In this document: in pieces, positions 35,054 through 42,637 of the stretch
How the letters are laid out: each line of letters begins with the position of its first letter
Numbering within the stretch: position 1 is the first letter of the stretch
NCBI GenBank assembly: GCA_002728135.1
Contig: PBVE01000015.1
Span: 1-42,637 of the forward strand
Length of the DNA: 42,637 nucleotides
Reading direction: 5' to 3'
From: Rhodospirillaceae bacterium
Lineage (GTDB): Bacteria > Pseudomonadota > Alphaproteobacteria > UBA828
The notes under the pieces: model-generated
The model's database searches: none
What the model was told of the DNA's origin: nothing
What the model saw: only the letters and a program-made list of their open reading frames with translations
Made by a program: the position numbers and the translations under genes

Positions 35054-36001
35054 TCACTCTAAAATCCAATCTTCAATTAGCCTTCTGGCTATTGAATAAT
35101 TCCCAGGTAACCTGAAATTGTTACTTTCTTTGATTTCTTTAAGATCTCTTCTATTAACCCAAACAGCAGTCTCTAACTCATCATAGTCAATTTTTAATTC
35201 CTTTGAATATGCCCTAGCAGTAAAACCAACCATTAAAGAGCCAGGAAGTGGCCATGGTTGGGATGAATGGTAAATTATATCCGTTACTAAAACACCAGAC
35301 TCTTCTAAAACCTCTCTCCTAACAGCTTCCTCAAGGCTTTCTCCAGGTTCCACAAATCCAGCAAGAGTTGAATGCATGCCGTCTGGCCATGATTTCTGAC
35401 GACCCAATAAACAAAAATCTCCATTATAAACTAAAACTATTACAGCAGGGTCTGTCCTAGGAAATTGAATAGAGTTGCAATCTTCTTTTAAACATTTTCT
35501 CTCATGGCCTGCTGCTATAGATTGTGTTTTAGAGCCACAAACTCCACAAAAATGATTCATACTATGCCAGTATAGAAGACCTCTTGTATATGCGATTATT
35601 GAAGCGTCTTCCCTTGAAATTATCTGTACAGTATCTCTTATATCCATTAGAGAAAAGTGCTCAAATTTATCAAGAAGGAGATTTTCAGATACGTGAGACA
35701 GATCTATACCAAAATATGAAATACTGTTTTTGATTTGTGTTTCACCTAAAAAAACAATTTCTTCATTTCCATCTAAAAAATATGAAATATCTGTTGTCCC
35801 TAAATATATCACAGGAGGATCTGTTTTGACTTTAATCAAATGACGACCCCTCCAATACACAACGAAACGTGTATTGATCCCTGAAAATTTGTTGTCTATG
35901 AATGATGTGTTTTTTCGGCTAAGAACTTTCCTATCTAAAGGACATCCAGCAAATACATTTGCTGATAAATTTGAAGGCGAAATTTCTACTTCTTTAGCCA
36001 T
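35054..36001 (-). CDS. nudC: NADH pyrophosphatase NudC (Nudix hydrolase)
   Basis: The 315-aa protein has a central zinc ribbon (FCGVCGSKT and the CLKEDC pair), FPRTDPAVIVLV, and the complete Nudix box GFVEPGESLEEAVRREVLEESGV written here in two parts: GFVEPGESLEEAV and RREVLEESG. A downstream SQPWPLPGSLMVGF is the NudC-specific SQPWPFP-type element. NudC cleaves NAD(H) and removes NAD caps from RNA. The frame is open to 36043, but ATG 36001 is preferred because it gives MAKEVEIS with an AGG about 9 nt upstream. Confidence 0.93.
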   Translation of the reverse strand: MAKEVEISPSNLSANVFAGCPLDRKVLSRKNTSFIDNKFSGINTRFVVYWRGRHLIKVKTDPPVIYLGTTDISYFLDGNEEIVFLGETQIKNSISYFGIDLSHVSENLLLDKFEHFSLMDIRDTVQIISREDASIIAYTRGLLYWHSMNHFCGVCGSKTQSIAAGHERKCLKEDCNSIQFPRTDPAVIVLVYNGDFCLLGRQKSWPDGMHSTLAGFVEPGESLEEAVRREVLEESGVLVTDIIYHSSQPWPLPGSLMVGFTARAYSKELKIDYDELETAVWVNRRDLKEIKESNNFRLPGNYSIARRLIEDWILE

Positions 36002-36191
36002 AATATAAAACCTACACAGCTTCAAACATCTATAAAAGATCAAATTCCTGTAATTATAAAATTTTTAGAAAATTAATTTATATCTCAAATGAAAAAATAC
36101 TAAAAATTAGGCTCAACTGTTGATAAATATAAATAATCAGCTCCAAAAGCAAAAAAATCACTATTATCTTTTAATTTCTGTCGTAATCCTA

Positions 36192-36222
36192 TTGCAAATA
36201 TCTGTAAGATTCCTGATATAGT
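36192..36222 (+). promoter_or_regulatory. Possible promoter of the SRP RNA gene
   Basis: TTGCAA (36192-36197) and TATAGT (36217-36222) are separated by 19 bp, and the predicted RNA 5' end lies 7 nt downstream. The spacing is slightly long. The assignment rests mainly on its position. Confidence 0.4.
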
Positions 36223-36228
36223 GTTCTT

Positions 36229-36327
36229 GGAAGATTGGCTTCGGACAGTTTCCTCGCCAACTCGGTCAGGTCCGAAAGGAAGCAGCCGTAACGAGATTAA
36301 ACTGGGTCGATAGTTCAGTCTTCCACC
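36229..36327 (+). ncRNA. ffs: Signal recognition particle RNA (4.5S, small bacterial type)
   Basis: The apical stem contains GGTCAGGTCCGAAAGGAAGC followed by AGCCGTAACGAG (36264-36294), the highly conserved Ffh-binding loop of bacterial SRP RNA. The ends pair: GGAAGAT (36229-36235) with GTCTTCC (36318-36324), with one G-U pair. A T-rich run follows at 36328, fitting termination. The RNA works with Ffh to target membrane proteins. It sits about 70 bp upstream of dnaX, as in several other bacteria. The exact ends are estimates. Confidence 0.92.
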
Positions 36328-36396
36328 TTTTTCTTTTGAAACTAACAGAAACTATATTTAATAATTATTTAAATTACATTTACTACCAGAGGTCCC

Positions 36397-38124
36397 GTGA
36401 GTGAAACAAGCACTAAGCCATACCGTATTTTAGCTCAAAAATACCGACCGACCTCTTTCAATGAGGTTATAGGACAGGAGATTCTTGTAAAAACAGTATG
36501 TAATGCAATTGAGTCAAACCGCCTTCCAAATGCTTGGATCCTAACTGGCATAAGAGGAATTGGCAAAACATCAATAGCAAGAATAATAGCACGCTCACTT
36601 AATTGTATTGGCTTAGATGGTAAAGGTACTGCAACACCAACTCCCTGTAGGAGTTGTGATAATTGTATTGCTATATCTGAAGATAGACATGTTGATGTGA
36701 TTGAAATGGATGCAGCTTCCAGAACTGGAGTTGCAGATATTCGTGAAATAATAGAAAGCGTAAAATATCTTCCTACTTCTGCAAGGTACAAAGTTTATAT
36801 TATTGATGAAGTACATATGCTATCAACTGCAGCATTCAATGCTCTACTCAAAACTCTTGAGGAGCCTCCATCACATGTAAAATTTGTTTTTGCCACAACT
36901 GAAATTCGCAAACTTCCAGTAACTGTTCTCTCCAGATGTCAAAGGTTTGATCTAAGAAGAGTGAGTATCCAAACTTTAATGGATCACCTTTCAGAAATCG
37001 CAGCAAAAGAAACCTTTAACATTAGCCCAGAGGCTTTACAAATTATTGCAACTTCTGCTGATGGGTCCATTCGGGATGGATTGTCTCTTCTTGATCAAGC
37101 AATGTCCAATGACTCGGAAGAGGTCACAGACAAAAAAATTAAAAATATGCTTGGCCTCGCAGACAAAAATGAAAATCTGACTTTATTTAAAAGCTTAATG
37201 GAAGGTAAAACACCAGCGGCACTTGAAAAAATAAAAAATCAATATGAATTAGGATTAGAACCTAGTGTGATAGTTCAAGAATTACTTGAAATTACACATT
37301 GGGTAACTCGGTTGAAAATTACTCCAGAAATAGTTGAAGACTTAAACATTTCCGAACAAGATAAACAGTTAGGAGAAATTCTTTCAAAAAAACTATCAAT
37401 ACCTATACTCACACGAGTCTGGCAAATTTTATTAAAGGGTTTGAATGACATTAGAATCTCTAATAATTCCCTTCATGCAACTGAGATGTTGATAATACGC
37501 CTCAGTTATGCTTCTGACTTACCTCCACCATCTGACCTAATCAAAAAACTTCGCAAAGAAGAAGACAGCAATTTTTCTCAATCATCAAATATTGATAATA
37601 GTAAAAAAATTGATGATACCATTGTAAAAGATATAGAAAATTCAGAAATTTCTAATCTTAATAAGATAGAAAAAAATAAATTTATTTCTCCTAGTTCTAA
37701 GGCATTTGATTTAAATGAAAAAGCTGATAATTCAATTCCAAAAACATTTTTAGAGTTAATTGACTTATCAAGGAAAAAAAAAGAACCTCGTCTTAATCAC
37801 TGGTTAATTCATGATGTCCATCTTGTACATTTTGAAATAGGCCACCTCGAAATAAGATTAAGGAAAAATTCTAACGAAAATTTTGTTGGAGTTTTGAATA
37901 AGCTCCTTAATGAATGGACTAAAATACGTTGGATGATTACAATTTCAAACGAGGATGGATCGCCCACACTTGCTCAACAGAATGATGCCAAAAATGAAAC
38001 TATTTATGCGTCAGCATCGCAAGAACCTTTAGTAAAAACTATACTAGATACATTTCCAAATTCTAAAATTTCAAATATTGAGAATAAAAGCTTTAAATCA
38101 CAAACTAGTGGAGAAAATAAGTGA
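36397..38124 (+). CDS. dnaX: DNA polymerase III subunits gamma and tau
   Basis: The 575-aa clamp-loader ATPase has Walker [10 protein letters not shown] (51-59), zinc cysteines C70, C84, C87 and C90 (CRSCDNC), DEVH (137-140), [19 protein letters not shown] and the sensor-1/arginine-finger region [12 protein letters not shown]. The domain III core runs to about residue 375, followed by an Asn/Lys/Ser-rich linker and a C-terminal tau-like part. GTG start at 36397 with GAGGT 5 nt upstream. A run of nine A residues (37774-37782, codons 460-462) could cause slippage to a gamma-like short form. Its TGA stop overlaps the ybaB ATG. Confidence 0.95.
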   Translation: MSETSTKPYRILAQKYRPTSFNEVIGQEILVKTVCNAIESNRLPNAWILTGIRGIGKTSIARIIARSLNCIGLDGKGTATPTPCRSCDNCIAISEDRHVDVIEMDAASRTGVADIREIIESVKYLPTSARYKVYIIDEVHMLSTAAFNALLKTLEEPPSHVKFVFATTEIRKLPVTVLSRCQRFDLRRVSIQTLMDHLSEIAAKETFNISPEALQIIATSADGSIRDGLSLLDQAMSNDSEEVTDKKIKNMLGLADKNENLTLFKSLMEGKTPAALEKIKNQYELGLEPSVIVQELLEITHWVTRLKITPEIVEDLNISEQDKQLGEILSKKLSIPILTRVWQILLKGLNDIRISNNSLHATEMLIIRLSYASDLPPPSDLIKKLRKEEDSNFSQSSNIDNSKKIDDTIVKDIENSEISNLNKIEKNKFISPSSKAFDLNEKADNSIPKTFLELIDLSRKKKEPRLNHWLIHDVHLVHFEIGHLEIRLRKNSNENFVGVLNKLLNEWTKIRWMITISNEDGSPTLAQQNDAKNETIYASASQEPLVKTILDTFPNSKISNIENKSFKSQTSGENK

Positions 38125-38447
38125 TGAAAAATATTGGCCAAATGCTTAAACAAGCTCAAAAAATGCAAAGTAAAGTGACTGAAATGCAGTCAGCTCTTGA
38201 AGCTCATGAGATAACAGGCGGTTCTGGTGCGGGAATGATCAGCGTTACACTTAATGGAAAAGGTGAAATGCGGTCAATAAAGATTGATGACTCTCTAATC
38301 ACTGCAGGCGATACTGAAATGCTTGAAGACTTAATTGTAGCAGCGGTCAATGACACAAAATCAAAAGTTGAAACATATGTTGCTGAAGAAATGCAGAAAG
38401 TTACAGCTGGATTATCTCTTCCACCAGGTATGAAGCTTCCAATCTAG
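38124..38447 (+). CDS. ybaB: YbaB/EbfC family nucleoid-associated protein
   Basis: The 107-aa protein has [20 protein letters not shown] at its start, a [17 protein letters not shown] segment and PPGMKLP at its end, as in all YbaB proteins. It is a small DNA-binding dimer. ATG 38124 overlaps the dnaX stop (TGATG), and GTG 38121 is an in-frame alternative. The dnaX-ybaB-recR order is strongly conserved and supports coupled expression. Confidence 0.95.
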   Translation: MKNIGQMLKQAQKMQSKVTEMQSALEAHEITGGSGAGMISVTLNGKGEMRSIKIDDSLITAGDTEMLEDLIVAAVNDTKSKVETYVAEEMQKVTAGLSLPPGMKLPI

Positions 38448-38475
38448 CCCTAGGTCTTATTAAGGAGTACCGGGC

Positions 38476-39069
38476 ATGGTTGGACCGGAGATAGAACAAC
38501 TTATTTTATACTTATCTAAACTACCTGGTCTAGGACCACGATCAGCTAGAAGAGCCGCTCTATATATTCTTAAAAGACGAGAAAGTTTATTACTACCACT
38601 TGCGAACGCACTCGAAATAACAGCAAAAAATATTAAAACGTGCGAGACCTGTGGAAATTTAGACTCCGTAAACCCATGTACTATCTGTAATGATTTAAAG
38701 CGTGATAAAAATTCTTTATGTATTGTTGAAGAGGTTGCTGACCTTTGGGCAATCGAAAGATCGGGTGCATATAGCGGGAAATATCATGTTCTTGGAGGCC
38801 TCCTGTCTCCTCTTGATGGCATAGGTCCTTAAGATTTAAACTTAATGAGTTTGCCAAAAAGAGTAAAAGAGCAAAAGATTTCCGAAGTCATTCTCGCAAT
38901 GTCTGCCACAGTAGACGGCCAAACTACAGCCCATTATGTTGCTGACTGTATAAGTATAACAGAGACTAGAATCACTCGCTTGGCACACGGTGTGCCCGTT
39001 GGTGGTGAGCTAGACTACCTTGATGACGGTACCTTAAGCACCGCCTTGAAGTCCCGGCGGAACCTATAA
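38476..39069 (+). pseudogene. recR: Recombination mediator RecR, interrupted by an in-frame TAA
   Basis: A single 198-codon frame encodes a complete RecR: helix-hairpin-helix [18 protein letters not shown], zinc finger Cys56, Cys59, Cys68 and Cys71, a Toprim domain with [28 protein letters not shown], and the end [20 protein letters not shown]. Codon 119 (38830-38832) is TAA where the family has Glu in GIGPEDL; GAA to TAA is a single change. The rest is free of frameshifts. AAGGAG lies 8 nt before the ATG. RecR acts with RecO and RecF to load RecA at gaps. Without the C-terminal third the Toprim domain is incomplete. Recent nonsense mutation or sequence error. Confidence 0.88.
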
Positions 39070-39087
39070 CTTTCATTTATATACTAC

Positions 39088-40203
39088 TTATTTAGAGTCA
39101 CTGAGGTTCTTAGTTTGATCAAGATGTTCTTCAAATTCAACTGATTCTATCCTTTCACCTCGTCTTGTGACCTTATCAACAGATGTTCTAATGTTTTCCA
39201 CATCTCTAGCTGCTAAATCAAAATGCTTTTGCAGTTTTTCTGCTCTTTCATCTAAACGAGAAACATCATCTATAAGTGCTATAACTTCTTTTTGAATGAC
39301 GCTAGCCTGTTCGTGCATCTGGAAGTCTTTTAAAATTGCACGCACTGTTGTGAGTGTTGCCCATAATGTAGTAGGAGATACGATCCATACATGAGCTCGA
39401 TGTGATGCCTCAACTGCATCTGGAACACTAGCATGTAATTCAGCATAAACTGCCTCAGATGGAATGAACATAAGTGCTGATTCAGCTGTTTCTCCTGTAA
39501 TAATATACCTGTCAGAAATATCTTTGATATGTCTCTTAATTGCTTCTTTAAATATCCTTATTGCTGTTTTTTTATCTGATTCATTTTTTGCATCGCGAAG
39601 CATGTGATAGCTTTCTAGTGGAAATTTTGCATCTATAGCTATTGAACCAGGTGGGTTTGGAAGGTTTATTATACAGTCTGCCCTTCTTCCATTAGACAAT
39701 TGTGCCTGTATTGTATAGGCAGATGGAGGCAAGACATTTTCAACTATATGATTTAGTTGAATTTCACCAAATGCTCCTCTTGCTTGCTTGTTAGACAAAA
39801 CATCCTGGAGGCCTATTACCTGACCCGATAAAGCAGATATGTTTTCTTGAGCTTTATCAATTACTGCAAGCCTACTTTCTAATTTACTCATTGTTTCAAG
39901 TGTTGTTTTTGTATTTTTGTATATACCTTCTTGAATAGTCTTACTTAATTTTAATTCTTGGTTCTGAATACGCTCATTAATTGCAGCACTTGTTGCTTCT
40001 CCAGACTCTCTCAAAGCCTTGATGCGGCCCTCTAAGCTTGACTGACGCTCAAGTGTTGATTCATAGAGTTGAGACATCTGATTTTTTAAAGATGTAACAC
40101 TATTATCTTCCATTCTATTACTTTTTATATGCCACCCCATCCATAATAGTGCTAGTGCAAGTAGCAAAGTGGCCACAAGGGCAATAATGAGCAAAGTAGT
40201 CAT
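39088..40203 (-). CDS. rmuC: DNA recombination protein RmuC
   Basis: The 371-aa protein has an N-terminal membrane helix (LLIIALVATLLLALALLWMGW), a long coiled-coil (about 35-125) and the RmuC nuclease-like domain with ARGAFGEIQLNHIVE, RRADCIINLP, IAIDAKFPLESY, MFIPSEAVYAEL and VSPTTLWATLTTV. RmuC limits rearrangement at inverted repeats in E. coli. AGGAG lies 11 nt before the ATG. It converges with recR and is divergent from def. Confidence 0.94.
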   Translation of the reverse strand: MTTLLIIALVATLLLALALLWMGWHIKSNRMEDNSVTSLKNQMSQLYESTLERQSSLEGRIKALRESGEATSAAINERIQNQELKLSKTIQEGIYKNTKTTLETMSKLESRLAVIDKAQENISALSGQVIGLQDVLSNKQARGAFGEIQLNHIVENVLPPSAYTIQAQLSNGRRADCIINLPNPPGSIAIDAKFPLESYHMLRDAKNESDKKTAIRIFKEAIKRHIKDISDRYIITGETAESALMFIPSEAVYAELHASVPDAVEASHRAHVWIVSPTTLWATLTTVRAILKDFQMHEQASVIQKEVIALIDDVSRLDERAEKLQKHFDLAARDVENIRTSVDKVTRRGERIESVEFEEHLDQTKNLSDSK

Positions 40204-40281
40204 AAATAATAAAGCTCCTATCTTACTTGACGATTATTACACATCATAATAACTGTTCAAATATAACTTGAGGTAAAAGAA

Positions 40282-40824
40282 ATGACTGTGCGTAAAATTC
40301 TTATTGCACCGGACAAGAGGCTAAAACAACGGTCAAGTCCAGTGGATATTGTAGACGACAAAATTCGCTTAATTGTAAATGATATGTTTGAAACAATGTA
40401 TGCTGCTGATGGATTAGGGCTGGCAGCAATACAAATAGGTATTCCAATAAGAATTATAGTAGCAGACGTCAATAACAAAAACGAAAAACCAAATCCTCTT
40501 TGTCTTATTAATCCAGAAATTCTTCAAATAAGCTCTAACACTATGTTGCATGAAGAAGGATGCCTATCTCTTCCAGAACAATTTGAAAGAGTTGAAAGAC
40601 CTAGTACGGTCAAAATCCAATATCTCGATAATGAAGGAAAATCATGTGAAATTGAAGCTACTGGAGTATTATCAGTTTGTCTTCAGCACGAAATAGACCA
40701 CCTTGAAGGAACACTTTTTGTTGATCACCTATCTACACTTAAAAGAAGAATTATTTTAAGAAAATTAATCAAAGCAAAAAAAATTGAGGGGGAAGTCTTA
40801 GGGCAACCTCATCATAAAAAATGA
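40282..40824 (+). CDS. def: Peptide deformylase
   Basis: The 180-aa protein has the three deformylase motifs: GLGLAAIQIG (44-53), EGCLS (92-96, metal ligand Cys94) and QHEIDHLEG (135-143, His136 and His140 ligands, Glu137 catalytic). It removes the formyl group from nascent proteins. GAGGT lies about 7 nt before the ATG. It is first in the def-fmt-truA operon, with 15 bp to fmt. The first motif has Ile-Gln-Ile-Gly where most have Pro-Gln-Ile/Val-Gly (GLGLAAxQIG), a tolerated change. Confidence 0.96.
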   Translation: MTVRKILIAPDKRLKQRSSPVDIVDDKIRLIVNDMFETMYAADGLGLAAIQIGIPIRIIVADVNNKNEKPNPLCLINPEILQISSNTMLHEEGCLSLPEQFERVERPSTVKIQYLDNEGKSCEIEATGVLSVCLQHEIDHLEGTLFVDHLSTLKRRIILRKLIKAKKIEGEVLGQPHHKK

Positions 40825-40839
40825 ACAGGAATAAAAACC

Positions 40840-41796
40840 GTGGATGCTCTTAGAATAATTTTTATGGGTTCACCAGAGTTTGCTTTACCGTCGCTGAAAG
40901 AAATATCAGATACTGGGCACGACATAGTTGCTGTTTATACCCAACCCCCTAAACCAAAAGATCGGGGTAAGAAAAATAAAAAAACAAAGGTAGGTACATT
41001 TGCTGAATCTCAAGGATTTAAAGTGTGTAATCCAATATCATTAAAAAGTGAGGTTGTAATTAAAGAACTAAAGGCAGCAAACCCCGATATTATTATAGTA
41101 GTGGCTTATGGAAAAATTTTAACACATGAAATATTATCAATACCTAAGTTTGGATGTATCAACGCCCATGCCTCCATACTACCTCGATGGCGAGGTGCAG
41201 CACCGATTCAGCGTGCAATAATGGAAGGAGATACAAGAACTGGAGTTAGCATTATAAAAATGGAAGAAGGCCTAGATAGTGGTCCAATTTATTCGATTAG
41301 GGAGGTGCCAATTAATGAATCCATTACTTGTGGGGAACTTCATGACAAACTATCAATTCTGTCGGCCACTATGATTGTAGAAACAATAGATAAAATTAGT
41401 AAAACCTCTATTCAGCCAAAAATACAATCATCCATGGGGATTACCCATGCAAAAAAAATAAAAAAGTATGAAACTCAAATTAATTGGCGTAAAACTGCAT
41501 CACAAATTTCATGTCAGGTTAGAGGTTTAAATCCATATCCTGGGGCTTGGTTTGATTGTAATGGGGAAAGAATTAAAGTTTTAAAGGTTAAAATAAGTAA
41601 TAGTTTGCCCTCTGATAAAGTTGGAAAAATCAGGCTCAATTCCAAAGGTGAATTATTGGTAACCTGTGGTTCCGATACAGTAATTTCACTGAAATGCTTG
41701 CAATATTCAGGAAAAAAACCGCTGAATATTGATGAATTTTTAAGAGGAAGAAAATTTCCATTGGATACAATATTGTCATGCCCAGATATAAATTAA
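40840..41796 (+). CDS. fmt: Methionyl-tRNA formyltransferase
   Basis: The 318-aa protein has a formyltransferase N-domain with IIFMGSPEFALPSL, catalytic Asn108, His110 and Asp146 (INAHASILPRWRGAAPIQRA and EEGLDSGPI), and a C-terminal tRNA-binding domain (QVRGLNPYPGAW). It formylates initiator Met-tRNA. GTG start 40840 with AGGA about 9 nt upstream. Its end overlaps truA by 19 bp. Confidence 0.96.
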   Translation: MDALRIIFMGSPEFALPSLKEISDTGHDIVAVYTQPPKPKDRGKKNKKTKVGTFAESQGFKVCNPISLKSEVVIKELKAANPDIIIVVAYGKILTHEILSIPKFGCINAHASILPRWRGAAPIQRAIMEGDTRTGVSIIKMEEGLDSGPIYSIREVPINESITCGELHDKLSILSATMIVETIDKISKTSIQPKIQSSMGITHAKKIKKYETQINWRKTASQISCQVRGLNPYPGAWFDCNGERIKVLKVKISNSLPSDKVGKIRLNSKGELLVTCGSDTVISLKCLQYSGKKPLNIDEFLRGRKFPLDTILSCPDIN

Positions 41797-42515
41797 CAAT
41801 AGAATATGACGGCAATGGCTTGGTGGGGTGGCAACGTCAGACTAATGGATTATCAGTTCAAGGAGCACTAGAAAATGCTTTATATTCATTTACAGGACAA
41901 AAAATTACTATTTACGGAGCAGGTAGGACAGATGCAGGTGTCCATGCTACTGGGCAAGTATGTCACCTTGACCTAAATGACAATCATACTGTCAAAGTAG
42001 TTCAAAACGCTATAAATGCCCACCTAAAACCGAATGCAATCACAGTTTTGGAAGTTAACAAAGTAAATCCAAGGTTTAACGCAAGAAGAGATGCAAAATC
42101 AAGAACTTATAAATATAGAATAATTAATAGGAGAGCTCCGTTAGCCCTTGAGAAAGGGAGGGCTTGGTGGTGCCCTATATACTTAGACCAAATCAAAATG
42201 TCTAAAGCTGCTGAACATCTTGTTGGAAAACATGATTTTTCTTCCTTTCGAGCATCAGAGTGCCAAGCAAGATCACCCATAAAAACATTAGATAAACTTG
42301 ATATAGAACGTCTGGGAGACAATATCTATATCACAGCAAAAGCAAGATCATTTCTTCACAAACAAATGCGTGCAATAGTTGGAACTCTTAAAATGGTTGG
42401 AGAGGGAAGCTGGACAGAAAATGATGTAATATTTGCATTAGAATCAAAAGACCGTCAAAAAGGTGGACCAAATGCACCTCCTGACGGCCTCTATCTAATT
42501 AATGTAACTTACTAA
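41778..42515 (+). CDS. truA: tRNA pseudouridine synthase A
   Basis: The 245-aa protein has YKLTIEYDGNGLVGWQRQ at the start, catalytic Asp52 in GAGRTDAGVHA, FNARRDAKSRTYKYRI, HDFSSFRASECQARSP and FLHKQMRAIVGTL. It modifies positions 38-40 of tRNA anticodon stems. The ATG lies inside the last codons of fmt, showing tight coupling in the def-fmt-truA operon. Confidence 0.96.
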   Translation: MPRYKLTIEYDGNGLVGWQRQTNGLSVQGALENALYSFTGQKITIYGAGRTDAGVHATGQVCHLDLNDNHTVKVVQNAINAHLKPNAITVLEVNKVNPRFNARRDAKSRTYKYRIINRRAPLALEKGRAWWCPIYLDQIKMSKAAEHLVGKHDFSSFRASECQARSPIKTLDKLDIERLGDNIYITAKARSFLHKQMRAIVGTLKMVGEGSWTENDVIFALESKDRQKGGPNAPPDGLYLINVTY

Positions 42516-42522
42516 CTAATAT

Positions 42523-42637
42523 CTATTTCTTCTTCAGTGTACTCTTAGCCTTACTGGCAGTCTTCTTCTTCGGTGCACTCTTAGCCTTACTAGCAGTCTT
42601 CTTCTTCGGTGCACTCTTAGCCTTACTAGCAGTCTTC
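42523..42637 (-). CDS. Lys/Ala/Ser-rich histone H1-like repeat protein (C-terminal end, 5' partial)
   Basis: On the minus strand a frame enters from the right edge and ends at TAG (42523-42525). It encodes three tandem copies of the 12-residue unit KTASKAKSAPKK, the last varied to KTASKAKSTLKKK. About half the residues are lysine, as in bacterial histone H1-like proteins or the basic tails of some HU-type or RNA-binding proteins. Such tails bind nucleic acid nonspecifically. The N-terminal part is outside the window, so the family is undetermined. It converges with truA, 7 bp away. Confidence 0.75.
   Translation of the reverse strand, partial: KTASKAKSAPKKKTASKAKSAPKKKTASKAKSTLKKK
42529..42637. 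repeat. 36-bp tandem repeat (12 codons) at the right edge
   Basis: A 36-bp unit recurs with the same phase: CGGTGCACTC begins at 42571 and 42607, and a diverged copy (CAGTGTACTC) at 42535. The two complete inner copies differ at single positions only. The array continues past the end of the window. Confidence 0.9.

Overview
The window is AT-rich chromosomal DNA whose gene set points to a low-GC, free-living, probably marine alphaproteobacterium. The main pointers are a ChvG/ChvI two-component pair near pckA, a small zf-CHCC zinc-finger protein, a membrane-anchored CycM-type cytochrome c, an FprA-type ferredoxin reductase, TRAP/TAXI uptake genes and an SRP RNA-dnaX-ybaB-recR block. The family cannot be fixed by reading alone; SAR116-like, AEGEAN-169-like or other Rhodospirillales-like lineages are guesses. 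Gene density is high, intergenic gaps are short and many gene pairs converge. No insertion sequence, prophage, CRISPR array or tRNA was seen.

Layout: (1) 1-2079, the 3' part of a long secreted RTX-type protein with collagen-like Gly/Pro repeats at the left edge. (2) 2.1-7.1 kb, pxpC and pxpB divergent from a RutA-like flavin monooxygenase across a perfect dyad, then a metallo-beta-lactamase-fold hydrolase and an ABC ATPase with no permease. (3) 7.3-10.4 kb, the zf-CHCC protein and polA. (4) 10.4-16.7 kb, pckA, a MATE exporter, chvI-chvG and an Hsp20. (5) 16.9-22.6 kb, an unrecognised exported peptidoglycan-binding-like protein, a DMT transporter, an SDR dehydrogenase, a phhB broken by an in-frame stop, a Bax-inhibitor-1 family protein and an alpha/beta hydrolase. 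(6) 22.6-27.0 kb, korAB (2-oxoacid:ferredoxin oxidoreductase) next to fprA. (7) 27.2-31.2 kb, an isochorismatase-like hydrolase and a TAXI-TRAP transporter whose permease reading frame has an internal stop. (8) 31.2-36.0 kb, manC, cycM, kdsB, pheA and nudC. (9) 36.2-42.5 kb, the housekeeping run ffs-dnaX-ybaB-recR (recR has an internal stop), rmuC, def-fmt-truA. The right edge holds the 3' end of a Lys/Ala-rich, histone-H1-like gene made of 36-bp repeats.

How it fits together: Kor and FprA could form a ferredoxin/NADPH circuit at the 2-oxoglutarate step. ChvGI and PckA are a conserved alphaproteobacterial neighbourhood linking envelope stress to carbon metabolism. manC and kdsB supply surface polysaccharide and LPS precursors. 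def and fmt handle N-formylmethionine. I did not find a clearly new defence or mobile system. The most unusual points are three otherwise intact genes each interrupted by one in-frame stop, several perfect dyads in promoter regions, a nine-A tract in dnaX that could cause slippage, and the fact that both window ends lie inside tandem-repeat genes.
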